From Streptomyces griseoluteus (GTDB lineage: Bacteria > Actinomycetota > Actinomycetes > Streptomycetales > Streptomycetaceae), in contig JOBE01000003.1 in the NCBI GenBank assembly GCA_000717735.1, positions 1-64,000 on the forward strand: 64,000 nucleotides of DNA, read 5' to 3'. Position numbers and translations under genes: made by a program. Positions 31,459 to 39,900 of this stretch are shown here, piece by piece (position 1 is the first letter of the stretch; every line of letters starts with the position of its first letter). Below the pieces are notes generated by a model. That model was not told the origin of the DNA and searched no databases. It saw only the letters and a list, made by a program, of their open reading frames with translations.

Positions 31459-32280
31459 GGGCAGGACGTAGATCCGCGCCCCGTCCACGTCGGGCCCCCC
31501 GACCTCCCGCATGCAGCCCCGTTCGAGGAGGAACCGTACGCAGTCCCGGACGCGCTCGCGGGAGAGCCCGGTGCGCCGGGTGACGTCCTGGTCCCGGTGG
31601 CGGACCCCGCCCCGGATCAGGGCGGGGGCGAGACAGGTGGCGACCGTCCGTACGTCCCCGGTGATCGCCCAGGACTCGACCAGCTCCTGCGGCGTGAGGG
31701 CGACGACTGCGCCGGTGCGCTGACGGGGCACGGAGAGCCGCTCAAGGGAGTCGGCGACCCTTGAGAGGCTCCGCCGGGTCTCGCGGAGCAGCTCCGCGTA
31801 CTCGGTGTGCTCGGTGTACGCGGCGGCCCGCTCGTCGAACCGCCCCTCGAGCCGTACGAGGACGTCGACGAGCTCCGGCGGCAGCACGAAACCGCCGTGC
31901 ACCGGGGAGGGTTCGAGTCCGTACCCGCCGTACCGCTGGACCGCCGCCATGACCTCGCCCGTCCACGCCCGGAAGGCCCCGGCCTCCGGTCTTCGACACG
32001 CTCCGACGAGCTGCACGAGCCCCTGGAGGCTCACCATCCGCGTCGACGCCCTGAGCCCGTTCCGGCCGGAGAGCCCCGCGTCTCCGGCGACCTCCCGTGC
32101 GGACGCGAGGCACGCCTCGGGCAGGGCCACCGTCCGCAGCGCCTCCCGGCTCCCCGCGTACCCGAGTCCCTTCGCCACGTCCACCACCGGGAACCAGTGG
32201 GCCCCGTCGGGCGCGGTCAGCCGGCGCAGGGGCGCACCGGTGGCGGCGTACACCAGGTCATCGATGTCGATCGCATCCAT
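31456..32280 (-). CDS. BRO-N (antirepressor-like) domain protein
   Basis: A 274-residue protein. A BRO-N domain (about residues 10-115: WFPVVDVAKGLGYAGSREALRT, then MVSLQGLVQLV) as in phage antirepressors and baculovirus BRO DNA-binding proteins. The C-terminal third looks like a winged helix (TRRTGLSRERVRDCVRFLLERG, then VGGPDVDGARIYVLP). ATG 32280 follows GGAGG by 9 nt. There are no other phage genes nearby, so it is probably a domesticated regulator. Confidence 0.85.
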   Translation of the reverse strand: MDAIDIDDLVYAATGAPLRRLTAPDGAHWFPVVDVAKGLGYAGSREALRTVALPEACLASAREVAGDAGLSGRNGLRASTRMVSLQGLVQLVGACRRPEAGAFRAWTGEVMAAVQRYGGYGLEPSPVHGGFVLPPELVDVLVRLEGRFDERAAAYTEHTEYAELLRETRRSLSRVADSLERLSVPRQRTGAVVALTPQELVESWAITGDVRTVATCLAPALIRGGVRHRDQDVTRRTGLSRERVRDCVRFLLERGCMREVGGPDVDGARIYVLP

Positions 32281-32427
32281 CGATCATCACCTCCGCCACG
32301 CAAGGTAGGCCGAGGGCATATTCAACTGACATGCAAATCAGACAGGTTCACCCAAAAGGGGAGGGTTTTCCGGGTTCTCCCCAGAAATCCCTCCCCCGAC
32401 TCCTCCGAAACCCCGACTCCTGCGCCT

Positions 32428-32793
32428 CTACTTCGCGACGAACTGCGTCAGGATCGCCTGCACCTCGTAGATGTCGACGCCCTTGGTGAAGGTCTTCTGC
32501 ACGGGCAGCTGGCTGCCCGAGATCCAGATCTTCAGCTCGGCGTCCAGGTCGAAGGTGCCGGCCGTCTCGACGGCGAAGTGCGTGATGCTCCGGTACGGGA
32601 TCGAGTGGTACTCGACCTTCTTGCCGGTGATCCCCTGCTTGTCGACCAGCACGAGCCGGCGGTCGGTGAAGAAGATGGTGTCGCGGATCAGCAGGTACGC
32701 GGCGTGCACCTGCTCCCCCGGCCCGAGCAGCCGCGCGAAGTCCTGCTGCGCCTGCGCCGGATCGATCGCGTGCGCGTTCCCGAAGAGTGCCAT
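32428..32793 (-). CDS. Bacterial PH-domain protein
   Basis: A 121-residue single bacterial PH domain (bPH_1): AYLLIRDTIFFTDRRLVLVDKQG and the YRSITHFAVETAG strand pattern, with the final amphipathic helix DIYEVQAILTQFVAK. No membrane segment. The family has no agreed biochemical role. It diverges from sigJ with a 95-bp gap. Confidence 0.9.
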   Translation of the reverse strand: MALFGNAHAIDPAQAQQDFARLLGPGEQVHAAYLLIRDTIFFTDRRLVLVDKQGITGKKVEYHSIPYRSITHFAVETAGTFDLDAELKIWISGSQLPVQKTFTKGVDIYEVQAILTQFVAK

Positions 32794-32888
32794 GCCCCAA
32801 CCCCCACATTCGAAATGAAAGAACGATCAACCGACCCTAACCCCAACTACCAGGGCGACAGGGCGGGGTGGGAGTTAGGATCCGGTCC

Positions 32889-33833
32889 ATGGCCCTGACC
32901 ATGAACGCCATGGACCGCTTCGAAGCCTCCATGCCCCGCCTGGAGGCCATCGCGTACCGCCTCCTCGGCTCGGCGAGCGAGGCCGAGGACGCCGTACAGG
33001 ACACGTTCCTGCGCTGGCAGGCCGCCGACGTGGACCGCATCGAGGTCCCCGAGGCGTGGCTGACGAAGGTGCTCACCAACCTGTGCCTCAACCAGCTCAC
33101 CTCGGCCCGCGCTCGGCGCGAGACCTACGTCGGCCAGTGGCTCCCCGAGCCGCTGCTCGCCGGCGACCCGATGCTCGGCCCCGCCGAGACCGCCGAGCAG
33201 CGCGAATCGCTCTCGTACGCGGTGCTGACCCTCCTCGAGCGGCTCTCGCCCAACGAACGGGCGGTGTACGTGCTCAAGGAGGCCTTCGGCTACACGCACC
33301 GGGAGATCGCCGAGATCCTCGACATCACCGAGGCCGCCGGCCAGCAGATCTTCCACCGCGCGAAGAAGCACGTCGCCGACGGCAAGGCCCGCACCGAGAT
33401 CGACGAGGCCGCCGCCCGGCGGATCGTCGAGGAGTTCCTCGCCGCGGCCACCAGCGGGCAGACGGACACCCTCGTACGGATGCTCACCACGGACGCGGTC
33501 GCGATCGGCGACGGCGGAGGCAAGGTCCCGGCCCGTGCCAGAGCGTTCGAGGGGGCCCGCGCGGTCGCCACCTTCCTGCGCGGCATGTTCAAGCCCGGCC
33601 CGGCCAAGCGCGCCATCGTCGGCGGTTCGGCCGGGATCTACGCCGCGACCGCCAACGGCGCCCCCGCCGTCGTGGCGGTCGTCGACGGCCGGGTCGTCGG
33701 CGTGATGTGCGTGGAGATCGGCGCCGACGGCATCGCCGCCGTCCGCAGCCAGGTCAATCCCGACAAGCTCGAACGCGCGACGCGGCGATGGGCGGCCACC
33801 GACCACGGAGAACCCCTGTTCCACGCCTTCTGA
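32889..33833 (+). CDS. sigJ: ECF41 RNA polymerase sigma factor (SigJ)
   Basis: A 314-residue ECF sigma. Regions 2 and 4 (to about residue 165) are followed by the SnoaL-like C-terminal domain that defines ECF41 and regulates activity in place of an anti-sigma. Diagnostic motifs are WLPEPL in the linker, DGGGK (about 213-217) and NPDKL near the end. A TAGGAT box at 32876-32881 lies 7 nt before ATG 32889 and argues for a leaderless mRNA and this start. ECF41 genes typically sit next to their target, here the flavin oxidoreductase 101 bp downstream. Confidence 0.92.
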   Translation: MALTMNAMDRFEASMPRLEAIAYRLLGSASEAEDAVQDTFLRWQAADVDRIEVPEAWLTKVLTNLCLNQLTSARARRETYVGQWLPEPLLAGDPMLGPAETAEQRESLSYAVLTLLERLSPNERAVYVLKEAFGYTHREIAEILDITEAAGQQIFHRAKKHVADGKARTEIDEAAARRIVEEFLAAATSGQTDTLVRMLTTDAVAIGDGGGKVPARARAFEGARAVATFLRGMFKPGPAKRAIVGGSAGIYAATANGAPAVVAVVDGRVVGVMCVEIGADGIAAVRSQVNPDKLERATRRWAATDHGEPLFHAF

Positions 33834-33875
33834 TCCCGGTGTGACCTGCTTCACAGCCGATGCCTGTCAGGAAAC

Positions 33876-33907
33876 GGCGGGCTGCCCGGTTCAAGGGGCA
33901 GCCCGCC
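33876..33907 (+). terminator. 12-bp hairpin between sigJ and its partner
   Basis: GGCGGGCTGCCC (33876-33887) and GGGCAGCCCGCC (33896-33907) form a perfect stem with an 8-nt loop, 27 bp before the oxidoreductase start. It could be the sigJ terminator or a leader structure on the next mRNA. Confidence 0.6.
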
Positions 33908-33934
33908 GAAAAGCGTGAAGACAGGAGTACGGAC

Positions 33935-35173
33935 ATGCAGCACCGCATCATCGTCCTCGGGGCCGGATACGCCGGAGCCGTCGCCGCCGGGCGCCTGGCC
34001 AAGCGGCTGCACCGCGAGGACGTCGCCATCACCCTCGTCAACGCCGAGCCCGACTTCGTCGAGCGCGTCCGGCTGCACCAGGTGGCCGTCGGCCAGGAGC
34101 TCAGGCCCCGCCCCTTCACCGAGATGTTCGCGGGCACCGGCGTCGAACTGAAGGTGGCGAGGGTCACCGCGGTCGACGTCGACCGCAAGACCGTCACCGT
34201 CACGGCCGCCGCCGATGCCACGGCCGCCTCCAGGGTCACGGGAAGCGAACAGGCCGAGGCCGTGGAACTCACCTACGACACCCTCGTGTACGCCCTCGGC
34301 AGCGACTGGAACGACCAGGGCGTCCCCGGCGCAGCCGAGCACGCCCACCACATCGCCGGCCGCGCCGGAGCGCTCCGGCTGCGCGACCGCCTGGCCCGCC
34401 TCGGCGCCGGGGAGTCCGTGGTCGTCGTCGGCAGCGGCCTCACCGGCCTGGAGGCGGCGACCGAGATCGCCGAGGCCCGCCCGGACCTCGCCGTCGCCCT
34501 CGCCGCCCGCGGCGACCTCGGCGACTGGCTCTCGCCCAAGGGCCGCGACCACCTGCGGAAGGTCGTCGACAGGCTGGGCATCACCGTGCACGAGGGGGCC
34601 GCCGTCACCGGCGTGGAGGCCGACCGCGTCACCACCGCCGACGGAGGATCCGTCCCGGCCGCGGTCACCGTGTGGACCACCGGCTTCGCCGTCCACCCGA
34701 TCGCGCGCGCCACCACCCTCGAGGTCACCGACACGGGCCAGATCGTGGTCGACGGGACCATGCGCTCGGTCTCGCACCCCGACGTGTACGCCGCAGGCGA
34801 CGCCGCCATGGCCATGGGGCCCGGCGACAAGCCGCTGCGGATGTGCTGCGCCACGGGCGGCCCCATGGCCTGGCAGGCCGCCGACGCCATCGCGGCCCGC
34901 CTGACCGGCGGAAAGATCCCGAAGGTGCCGCTCCGCTACTTCAACCAGTGCATCTCGCTCGGCCGCAAGGACGGCCTCATCCAGTACGTCACCGCCGACG
35001 ACCGCTCCGTCCGGTCGGCCCTGACGGGCCGGCTCGCCGCCACGTACAAGGAACTCGTCTGCAAGGGCGCGGCCTGGAGCGTCGGCAAGCCGACCCTCGG
35101 ACTGCCGACCCGCCGCCACCGCACCGTCGCCGCCCAGCCGCGCACTGGCGTGCCGGCCGAGACCACGGCATGA
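33935..35173 (+). CDS. NAD(P)/FAD-dependent oxidoreductase (NDH-2-like)
   Basis: A 412-residue two-dinucleotide-binding flavoprotein. FAD loop VLGAGYAGAVAAGRLA at the N-terminus, NAD(P) loop VVGSGLTGLEAATEIAE near residue 166, and the second FAD motif YAAGDAAMAM near 285. This is the layout of type II NADH dehydrogenases and related sulfide/quinone reductases. There is no clear C-terminal membrane anchor. ATG 33935 follows AGGAG. The longer ORF from 33860 reads through the hairpin. Likely the ECF41 target. Confidence 0.9.
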   Translation: MQHRIIVLGAGYAGAVAAGRLAKRLHREDVAITLVNAEPDFVERVRLHQVAVGQELRPRPFTEMFAGTGVELKVARVTAVDVDRKTVTVTAAADATAASRVTGSEQAEAVELTYDTLVYALGSDWNDQGVPGAAEHAHHIAGRAGALRLRDRLARLGAGESVVVVGSGLTGLEAATEIAEARPDLAVALAARGDLGDWLSPKGRDHLRKVVDRLGITVHEGAAVTGVEADRVTTADGGSVPAAVTVWTTGFAVHPIARATTLEVTDTGQIVVDGTMRSVSHPDVYAAGDAAMAMGPGDKPLRMCCATGGPMAWQAADAIAARLTGGKIPKVPLRYFNQCISLGRKDGLIQYVTADDRSVRSALTGRLAATYKELVCKGAAWSVGKPTLGLPTRRHRTVAAQPRTGVPAETTA

Positions 35174-35223
35174 CGCAGGCAGCCGGCCCCGGACCCGACG
35201 CCCGGGGCCGCACCTGCGGGACC

Positions 35224-35267
35224 TCACCTACGAGGCCTCACCTGCGGTGGATCACCGCGCTGCCCGC
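35224..35267 (-). repeat. 14-bp tandem repeat straddling the RDD-gene stop
   Basis: On the coding strand TGATCCACCGCAGG, TGAGGCCTCGTAGG, TGAGGTCCCGCAGG. TGA occurs at 35252-35254 (the stop), 35238-35240 and 35224-35226, one in each reading frame. Confidence 0.85.
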
Positions 35268-35656
35268 CGCCCGGTCGTGAAAGCCCTGCCGCTTCGGACT
35301 GAGGGCATCGCCGACACGTGGGGGACAAGGAAGACGGGCACGAGGTTGGCCACCAGATTCGTGACGTGCCGCAGCACCGCGGGGCCGTAGCCGAGCCGTC
35401 CGCCGTCACGTACGCGGACCACTTCCATCCCCAGCACACGCTTGCCGAGGGTGCCGCCCCAGCGCGAGACGCACACCGGCGAGTAACCCAGCACGAAGGC
35501 GAGCGGCCACACGCCGACCGCGACCCGCCAGACGGTCCGCACCGCATCCTCCGGGACGGCGAAGGCCTCCAGCATGCGGTCAAGACCGAGAAGGGGCCCC
35601 AGAAGGACGACCACGGCAACGGGAAGGTCGACGGCAACCGCGACACAACGCCTCAT
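35252..35656 (-). CDS. RDD-family membrane protein
   Basis: A 134-residue protein with about three hydrophobic helices. The RDD-type start RRCVAVAVDLPVAVVVLLGP carries Arg and Asp, and SRWGGTLGKRVLGMEVVRVRDGGRLGYG is the conserved family core. Possible transporter or channel, function unproven. ATG 35656 starts the conserved domain. A longer reading from 35728 passes through a run of 12 Cs (35665-35676) and the tRNA terminator, so is unlikely. Confidence 0.87.
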   Translation of the reverse strand: MRRCVAVAVDLPVAVVVLLGPLLGLDRMLEAFAVPEDAVRTVWRVAVGVWPLAFVLGYSPVCVSRWGGTLGKRVLGMEVVRVRDGGRLGYGPAVLRHVTNLVANLVPVFLVPHVSAMPSVRSGRAFTTGRRAAR

Positions 35657-35664
35657 GACACCGG

Positions 35665-35676
35665 CCCCCCCCCCCC
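35665..35676. repeat. Homopolymer run of 12 C
   Basis: Twelve Cs, 9 bp upstream of the RDD start codon, on the minus strand a G12 run just where a ribosome site would be. Prone to slippage and to sequencing error. Confidence 0.85.
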
Positions 35677-35685
35677 GAAACAACG

Positions 35686-35717
35686 CAAGAGGCCCGGACT
35701 CTCGTCCGGGCCTCTTG
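35686..35717 (-). terminator. Terminator of tRNA-Arg(ACG)
   Basis: CAAGAGGCCCGGAC (35686-35699) and GTCCGGGCCTCTTG (35704-35717) form a perfect 14-bp stem with a TCTC loop, immediately downstream of the tRNA. Confidence 0.85.
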
Positions 35718-35723
35718 TCTGTG

Positions 35724-35796
35724 TGCACTCGGCAGGATTCGAACCTGCAACCTTCTGATCCGTAGTCAGATGCTCTATCCGTTAAGCTACGAGTGC
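35724..35796 (-). tRNA. tRNA-Arg(ACG)
   Basis: A 73-nt tRNA. Acceptor GCACTCG pairs with CGAGTGC. Anticodon stem TCTGA/TCAGA encloses loop CTACGGA with anticodon ACG. T-loop TTCGAAT. No encoded CCA. Its A34 is the expected TadA substrate. Confidence 0.97.
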
Positions 35797-35972
35797 TTGT
35801 TCTTTTGTGTTTCCTGTCTTCGCTCCCCGGTCTTTCGACCCGCTCGCGGCGACAGGAAGAACATTACATGACTGCCGCCGTCATGTGAAATCCGATTACC
35901 GCACCCCTTGTGACCTGCGAAAACGCCGTGTGGGCGGCCTTCGGAGCGTCCCGCCGGACGTGCCGGGAACGG

Positions 35973-36004
35973 CCGAAGCCCCGGCCTGGGGGCCGGGGCT
36001 TCGG
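35973..36004 (-). terminator. Terminator of tRNA-Ser(GCU)
   Basis: CCGAAGCCCCGGCC (35973-35986) and GGCCGGGGCTTCGG (35991-36004), a perfect 14-bp stem with a 4-nt loop. Confidence 0.85.
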
Positions 36005-36010
36005 TAGGGG

Positions 36011-36101
36011 CGGAGGCGGAGGGATTTGAACCCTCGATGGGCTTTAAGACCCAAACCGCATTAGCAGTGCGGCGCCATAGACCGGACTAGGCGACGCCTC
36101 C
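36011..36101 (-). tRNA. tRNA-Ser(GCU)
   Basis: A 91-nt type II tRNA. Acceptor GGAGGCG pairs with CGCCTCC. Anticodon stem CCGCA/TGCGG encloses loop CTGCTAA with anticodon GCT, reading AGC/AGU. Long variable arm, T-loop TTCAAAT. Confidence 0.97.
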
Positions 36102-36371
36102 ATGCACCCCGCGCATACGCGAGTGGTGCGTGCAGATGATGACACAGGCGAACCGGCTGTCACCAATCGATTCTCACCGTACTAGCCCTTCGGGGTCGAG
36201 GGCAAAGCCCAGAGCGGTCGCGCCGCCCGCCGACATCCGGCATCCCCCGCCCCCGCCCGGCGCACCCCGCTTGCGCAACGCCGTGGCGCCCGGAGCGTTA
36301 GAGGGGACGGGGCGCGTCGTGCGTCCGCGCCCCGTCGTACCCGCCGCCACACGCCGCTCCTGGAGAACCGC

Positions 36372-36797
36372 ATGCTGCGCAGCCTCGCCCTCGCGACCCT
36401 CGCCACCACCGCCGCCGGCGCCGCCGGGTTCGGCCCGCTGCCGCCGCTGCCGCTGCTCTCACCGCCCGACAGGCTGACCGTGACGGTGGCCGAGAGCGGC
36501 CATCCGAACGCCGACGGCACCTTCGAGCTGACCTGCGACGACCAGGCCGGCGGTAACCACCCCGCCCGCGACAACGCCTGCAAGCGGCTCGACCAGCTCG
36601 CGAAGGAGGGCGGGAACCCGTTCAAGTCCGTGCCCGCCGATCAGCTCTGTACGCAGGTGTACGGCGGACCCGCCGTCGCTCACGTCACCGGCACCTGGCA
36701 GGGCCGCACGATCGACGCCCGTTTCTCCCGGGCCAACGGTTGCGAGATCGACCGCTGGCAGAATCTGGAGCCGGTCCTTCCACTCCTCAGGGGATAG
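36372..36797 (+). CDS. SSI-family subtilisin/serine protease inhibitor
   Basis: A 141-residue secreted inhibitor. N-terminal signal (about residues 1-19 to 30). Four Cys at 55, 70, 93 and 124 match the two disulfides of Streptomyces subtilisin inhibitor. In SSI the reactive bond follows the second residue after the third Cys (CPM-V). Here the loop is CTQVYGGPA, so P1 is Gln95, which is unusual. The C-terminal 15 residues differ from classic SSI. ATG 36372 follows GGAG. An 11-bp repeat straddles the stop. Confidence 0.85.
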   Translation: MLRSLALATLATTAAGAAGFGPLPPLPLLSPPDRLTVTVAESGHPNADGTFELTCDDQAGGNHPARDNACKRLDQLAKEGGNPFKSVPADQLCTQVYGGPAVAHVTGTWQGRTIDARFSRANGCEIDRWQNLEPVLPLLRG

Positions 36798-36825
36798 GCG
36801 GGGGACAGGCAGGGCATAGGCAGGG
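36793..36825 (+). repeat. 11-bp tandem repeat straddling the inhibitor stop
   Basis: GATAGGCGGGG, GACAGGCAGGG, CATAGGCAGGG at 36793, 36804 and 36815. The first contains the TAG stop (36795-36797) and the third repeats TAG at 36817-36819 in another frame. Confidence 0.85.
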
Positions 36826-36951
36826 AGCCCGCCCGCGGGCTCCCTTAGACTCCCCTCAGTGACAGGCTGCGGCCCGAGGGGCAAGATGGAGCCCGCCGGC
36901 CGATAGGCAAGTGCGTCAGGCAAGTGCAGTGGGTCAGGGAGGAAGCGTCTC

Positions 36952-39900
36952 GTGAGCAGCAGGCCATCCCGAGGCGCTGCTCGCCTCGCAGCCATACTCG
37001 ACGCCCTCCCCGACGGCCTCGTGCTCGTCAACTGCAACGGCACGGTCGTCAACGCCAACACCATCGCCCTCGGCATGTTCGAGACACCGGGCACCGCGCT
37101 CGTCGGGCGGGGTCTGCTCGACCTGCTGCCCGACTTCGACTCCCGGCTCATCCCCGGCTCCATGCGCCGCCCCGAGGGCACCGACGAGCGGGGCCGTACC
37201 AAGCCGACCCGGATGATCGCCCGCCGCACGGACGGCAGCGAGTTCCCCGTCGAGGTGACCAGCGCCAGCCTGGAGGACGGCCGCGAGGCCTACGACTCGT
37301 ACGGCGGCTACACCGGCGACGAGCTGCTCATGCTGGTCGTGCGCGACCTCACCGGCACCCTCGACACCGAGGCCGAGCTCGCCCGCTCGCAGCGGCAGAC
37401 AGAGATGATCCTGCGCGCCGCTTCCGAGGGCGTCGTCGGCACGGACACCGACGGCCGGGTCGTCCTGGTCAATCCCGCCGCCGCGCAGATCCTCGGCTAC
37501 CGCGCCAACGAACTCGGCGGCCAGGAGCTGCACCCGCTGATCCTCGCCAAGCGGGCCGACGGCGAACCCTTCCCGTACGAGGAGTCGCCGCTCGCCGACA
37601 CCCTCAAGTCCGGCCGCAAGCACCGGGTCCGCGGGCAGGTCCTGTGGGCGAAGAAGGGCGACCGGCTGCCGGTCGACCTGACGACCGCTCCGGTACGCGA
37701 CGGCGACCAGCTCGTCGGCGCCGTCATGACCTTCACCGACCGCAGGCCGTACGAGCAGCTCGAAGAGAAGCACGCCGCCGAACTCGCCGCACTCGAAGAG
37801 CAGCACGCCACCGCACTCGCCGCACTCGAGGAGCGGAACGCGGCCGAACTCGCCGACCGCGCCGAGCGGAGCGCGGCGGAACGGGAGGCGCAGCAGGAGC
37901 GGTACGCCGCGCTCGCCGCCCGGCACGAACAGCTGACCGCCGTCCTCGCCGAGTCGCTGCGCGGCCCCCTGGAGGAGCTGCGGACCCGGCTCGGCACCCT
38001 CGCCGCCGACGACGCCGGGCAGCTCTGGCCCGAGGCCAACCAGGTCCTGCACCACCTGGCCGCCGGATACGCCCGGATGACGGCGCTCGTCGACAACGTC
38101 CTGGCCTACCAGCGCCTGGACGCCGGAGCGGAGCGGCTCGACCGGCGCGTCGCGCTCCTCGACGGGGTCGTGGCGGCCGGAATCGACGCGGCCGTCGAGC
38201 TCATCGGTCCTGGCCGTGCCCAGTTCGCCGTGCACGCGCCGCCCATCGAGGCCGAGGTCGACGCGGCCCGGCTCGCGACGGCGCTCGCGCACCTCGTCGC
38301 GGACGTCGCCGGAGTCGACGCGACCGGCAGGAACCGGGCCACCGCCCCGGGCGCCGCGCCCGCCGACTCCACCATCGTCGTGGCGGCCGCGCAGCGCGGG
38401 GACGTCGTACGCATCGAGGTCCGCGGCCCGTACGCGGGCGGCGACCCGGTCCACGGGCCCGTCGTGCGCGGGATCGTGGCGGCGCACGGCGGTGTCGTGC
38501 AGACCCATGAGGTGCCGGGGACGAGCGGCGGCGCGTACGTCCTCGAAGTCCCGCTCGGCTCCGGGCGGGGCACCGTGCCCGCGGCGGAGACGAGGACCGC
38601 GTCACCGGCCGGTGGCGGCCGCGAGGCCCTCGCGCTGCCCGCGCAGGCCGGCGAGCGCGCGATGACGCCTCCCTCCATGACGCCGCCCCCCGTGGCACCT
38701 CCCGTCATCGCGCCTCCTGCCACGGCGCCTCCTGCCACCGCACCTCCCGTCACCGCGCCTCCCGTCACCGCGCCTTCCGGCGAGGCCGGGGCCGGGTTTG
38801 ATGCCGGGGCCGGGGAGACCTCCGGCGGCGGGCGGCGGCGGGCCCGGCGCGGCTCCACGGACGCCTTCCTTGCGAGCCCGGTCGCCCCCGAGAGCGGCGG
38901 CGGTACGGAGCCCAGTGGGCGCCGCCGTGCCCGTACGGGAGAAACCGCCACCGGCGCCGCCGAGCTGATTCCGGCGCAGCAGAACGCGGCCGTGGACGCC
39001 CCGTCCGGCTCTCCTTTCGCTCTCACCGCTTCCGGAACCTCCGCCAGCCCGGGTGGCTCTCGCGGCTCCGTCGTCGAGCCGACCGGGCGCCGACGTGGCC
39101 GGCCCGCCGAGGGCTCCGTGGTGACCGCCGCCGAGAGCGCGCAGGGGCGTGCCGCGCTCGGTGCCGCCGTGCCGCCGCAGGGCGTCCCCGTCGAGCCCTC
39201 GGGCGCTCCCACGCCAGCGCCCGCTTCCGCTCCCCCCTCCGCTTCCGCCCCCGCCCTGGCCCGCGCCCTGCCCGCCGTCGCTTCCGGTTCCGGCTCCGAG
39301 TCGGAGGAGGCGAACGGGAACGGCAACGGGGTGGCCGAGGCCCGGCCGAGCGGGCGCCGGCGGCGTGCGCTGGCCGCCGCTCAGGAGCGGGCGGCCGCGG
39401 CCGAGGCCGGTCCCCGGACGCCGTTCGCGCTCCCGCCGGCCGAGGCCGACCGCCCCGAGCCGGTCGCCGCGCCGGACGGCGCTCCGTTCACGACCCCGGC
39501 CGGCGTTCCGTTCGCCGGGCCGCTGCCGGTCTCCGACGAGGGCCGCCACGAGGCCGTACGGGGTGTCCCGGGCGCCGATCACACGCCTCCGCAGCCCCAT
39601 CCGCACACGCAGCCCCACGGGCCGGTCCCGTCGGTCGCCCCGTCCGTCGTTCCGCCGGGCGGCCCTTCGGCTGCCTCCGCGGTCTCCTCCTCGCCCGCCC
39701 AGGCCGCGATGCCGCCCGCCGAACCGACCGGGCGCCGCCGGGCCGTCAGGCCTCCGCAGCCGGAGCAGCAGCCGGAGCAGCAGCCGCCGGTGTCTGCGCA
39801 GGAGTCGGCGCAGGAGCCGCAGCCGGAGTCGGCAGCGCGGCCCGGGCCCCGTAACCGCACGGGCTCCGGCACCGGCACCGGTTCCGTACCGCTGCCGCCC

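Noticed and set aside
31456..32280. Prophage remnant suggested by the BRO-N gene
   Set aside because: No integrase, structural phage genes, att repeats or composition shift nearby.
33840..33868. ECF41-type promoter upstream of the oxidoreductase
   Set aside because: TGTGAC and TGTC occur, but neither boxes nor spacing match the known TGTCACA/CGTC pattern well enough.
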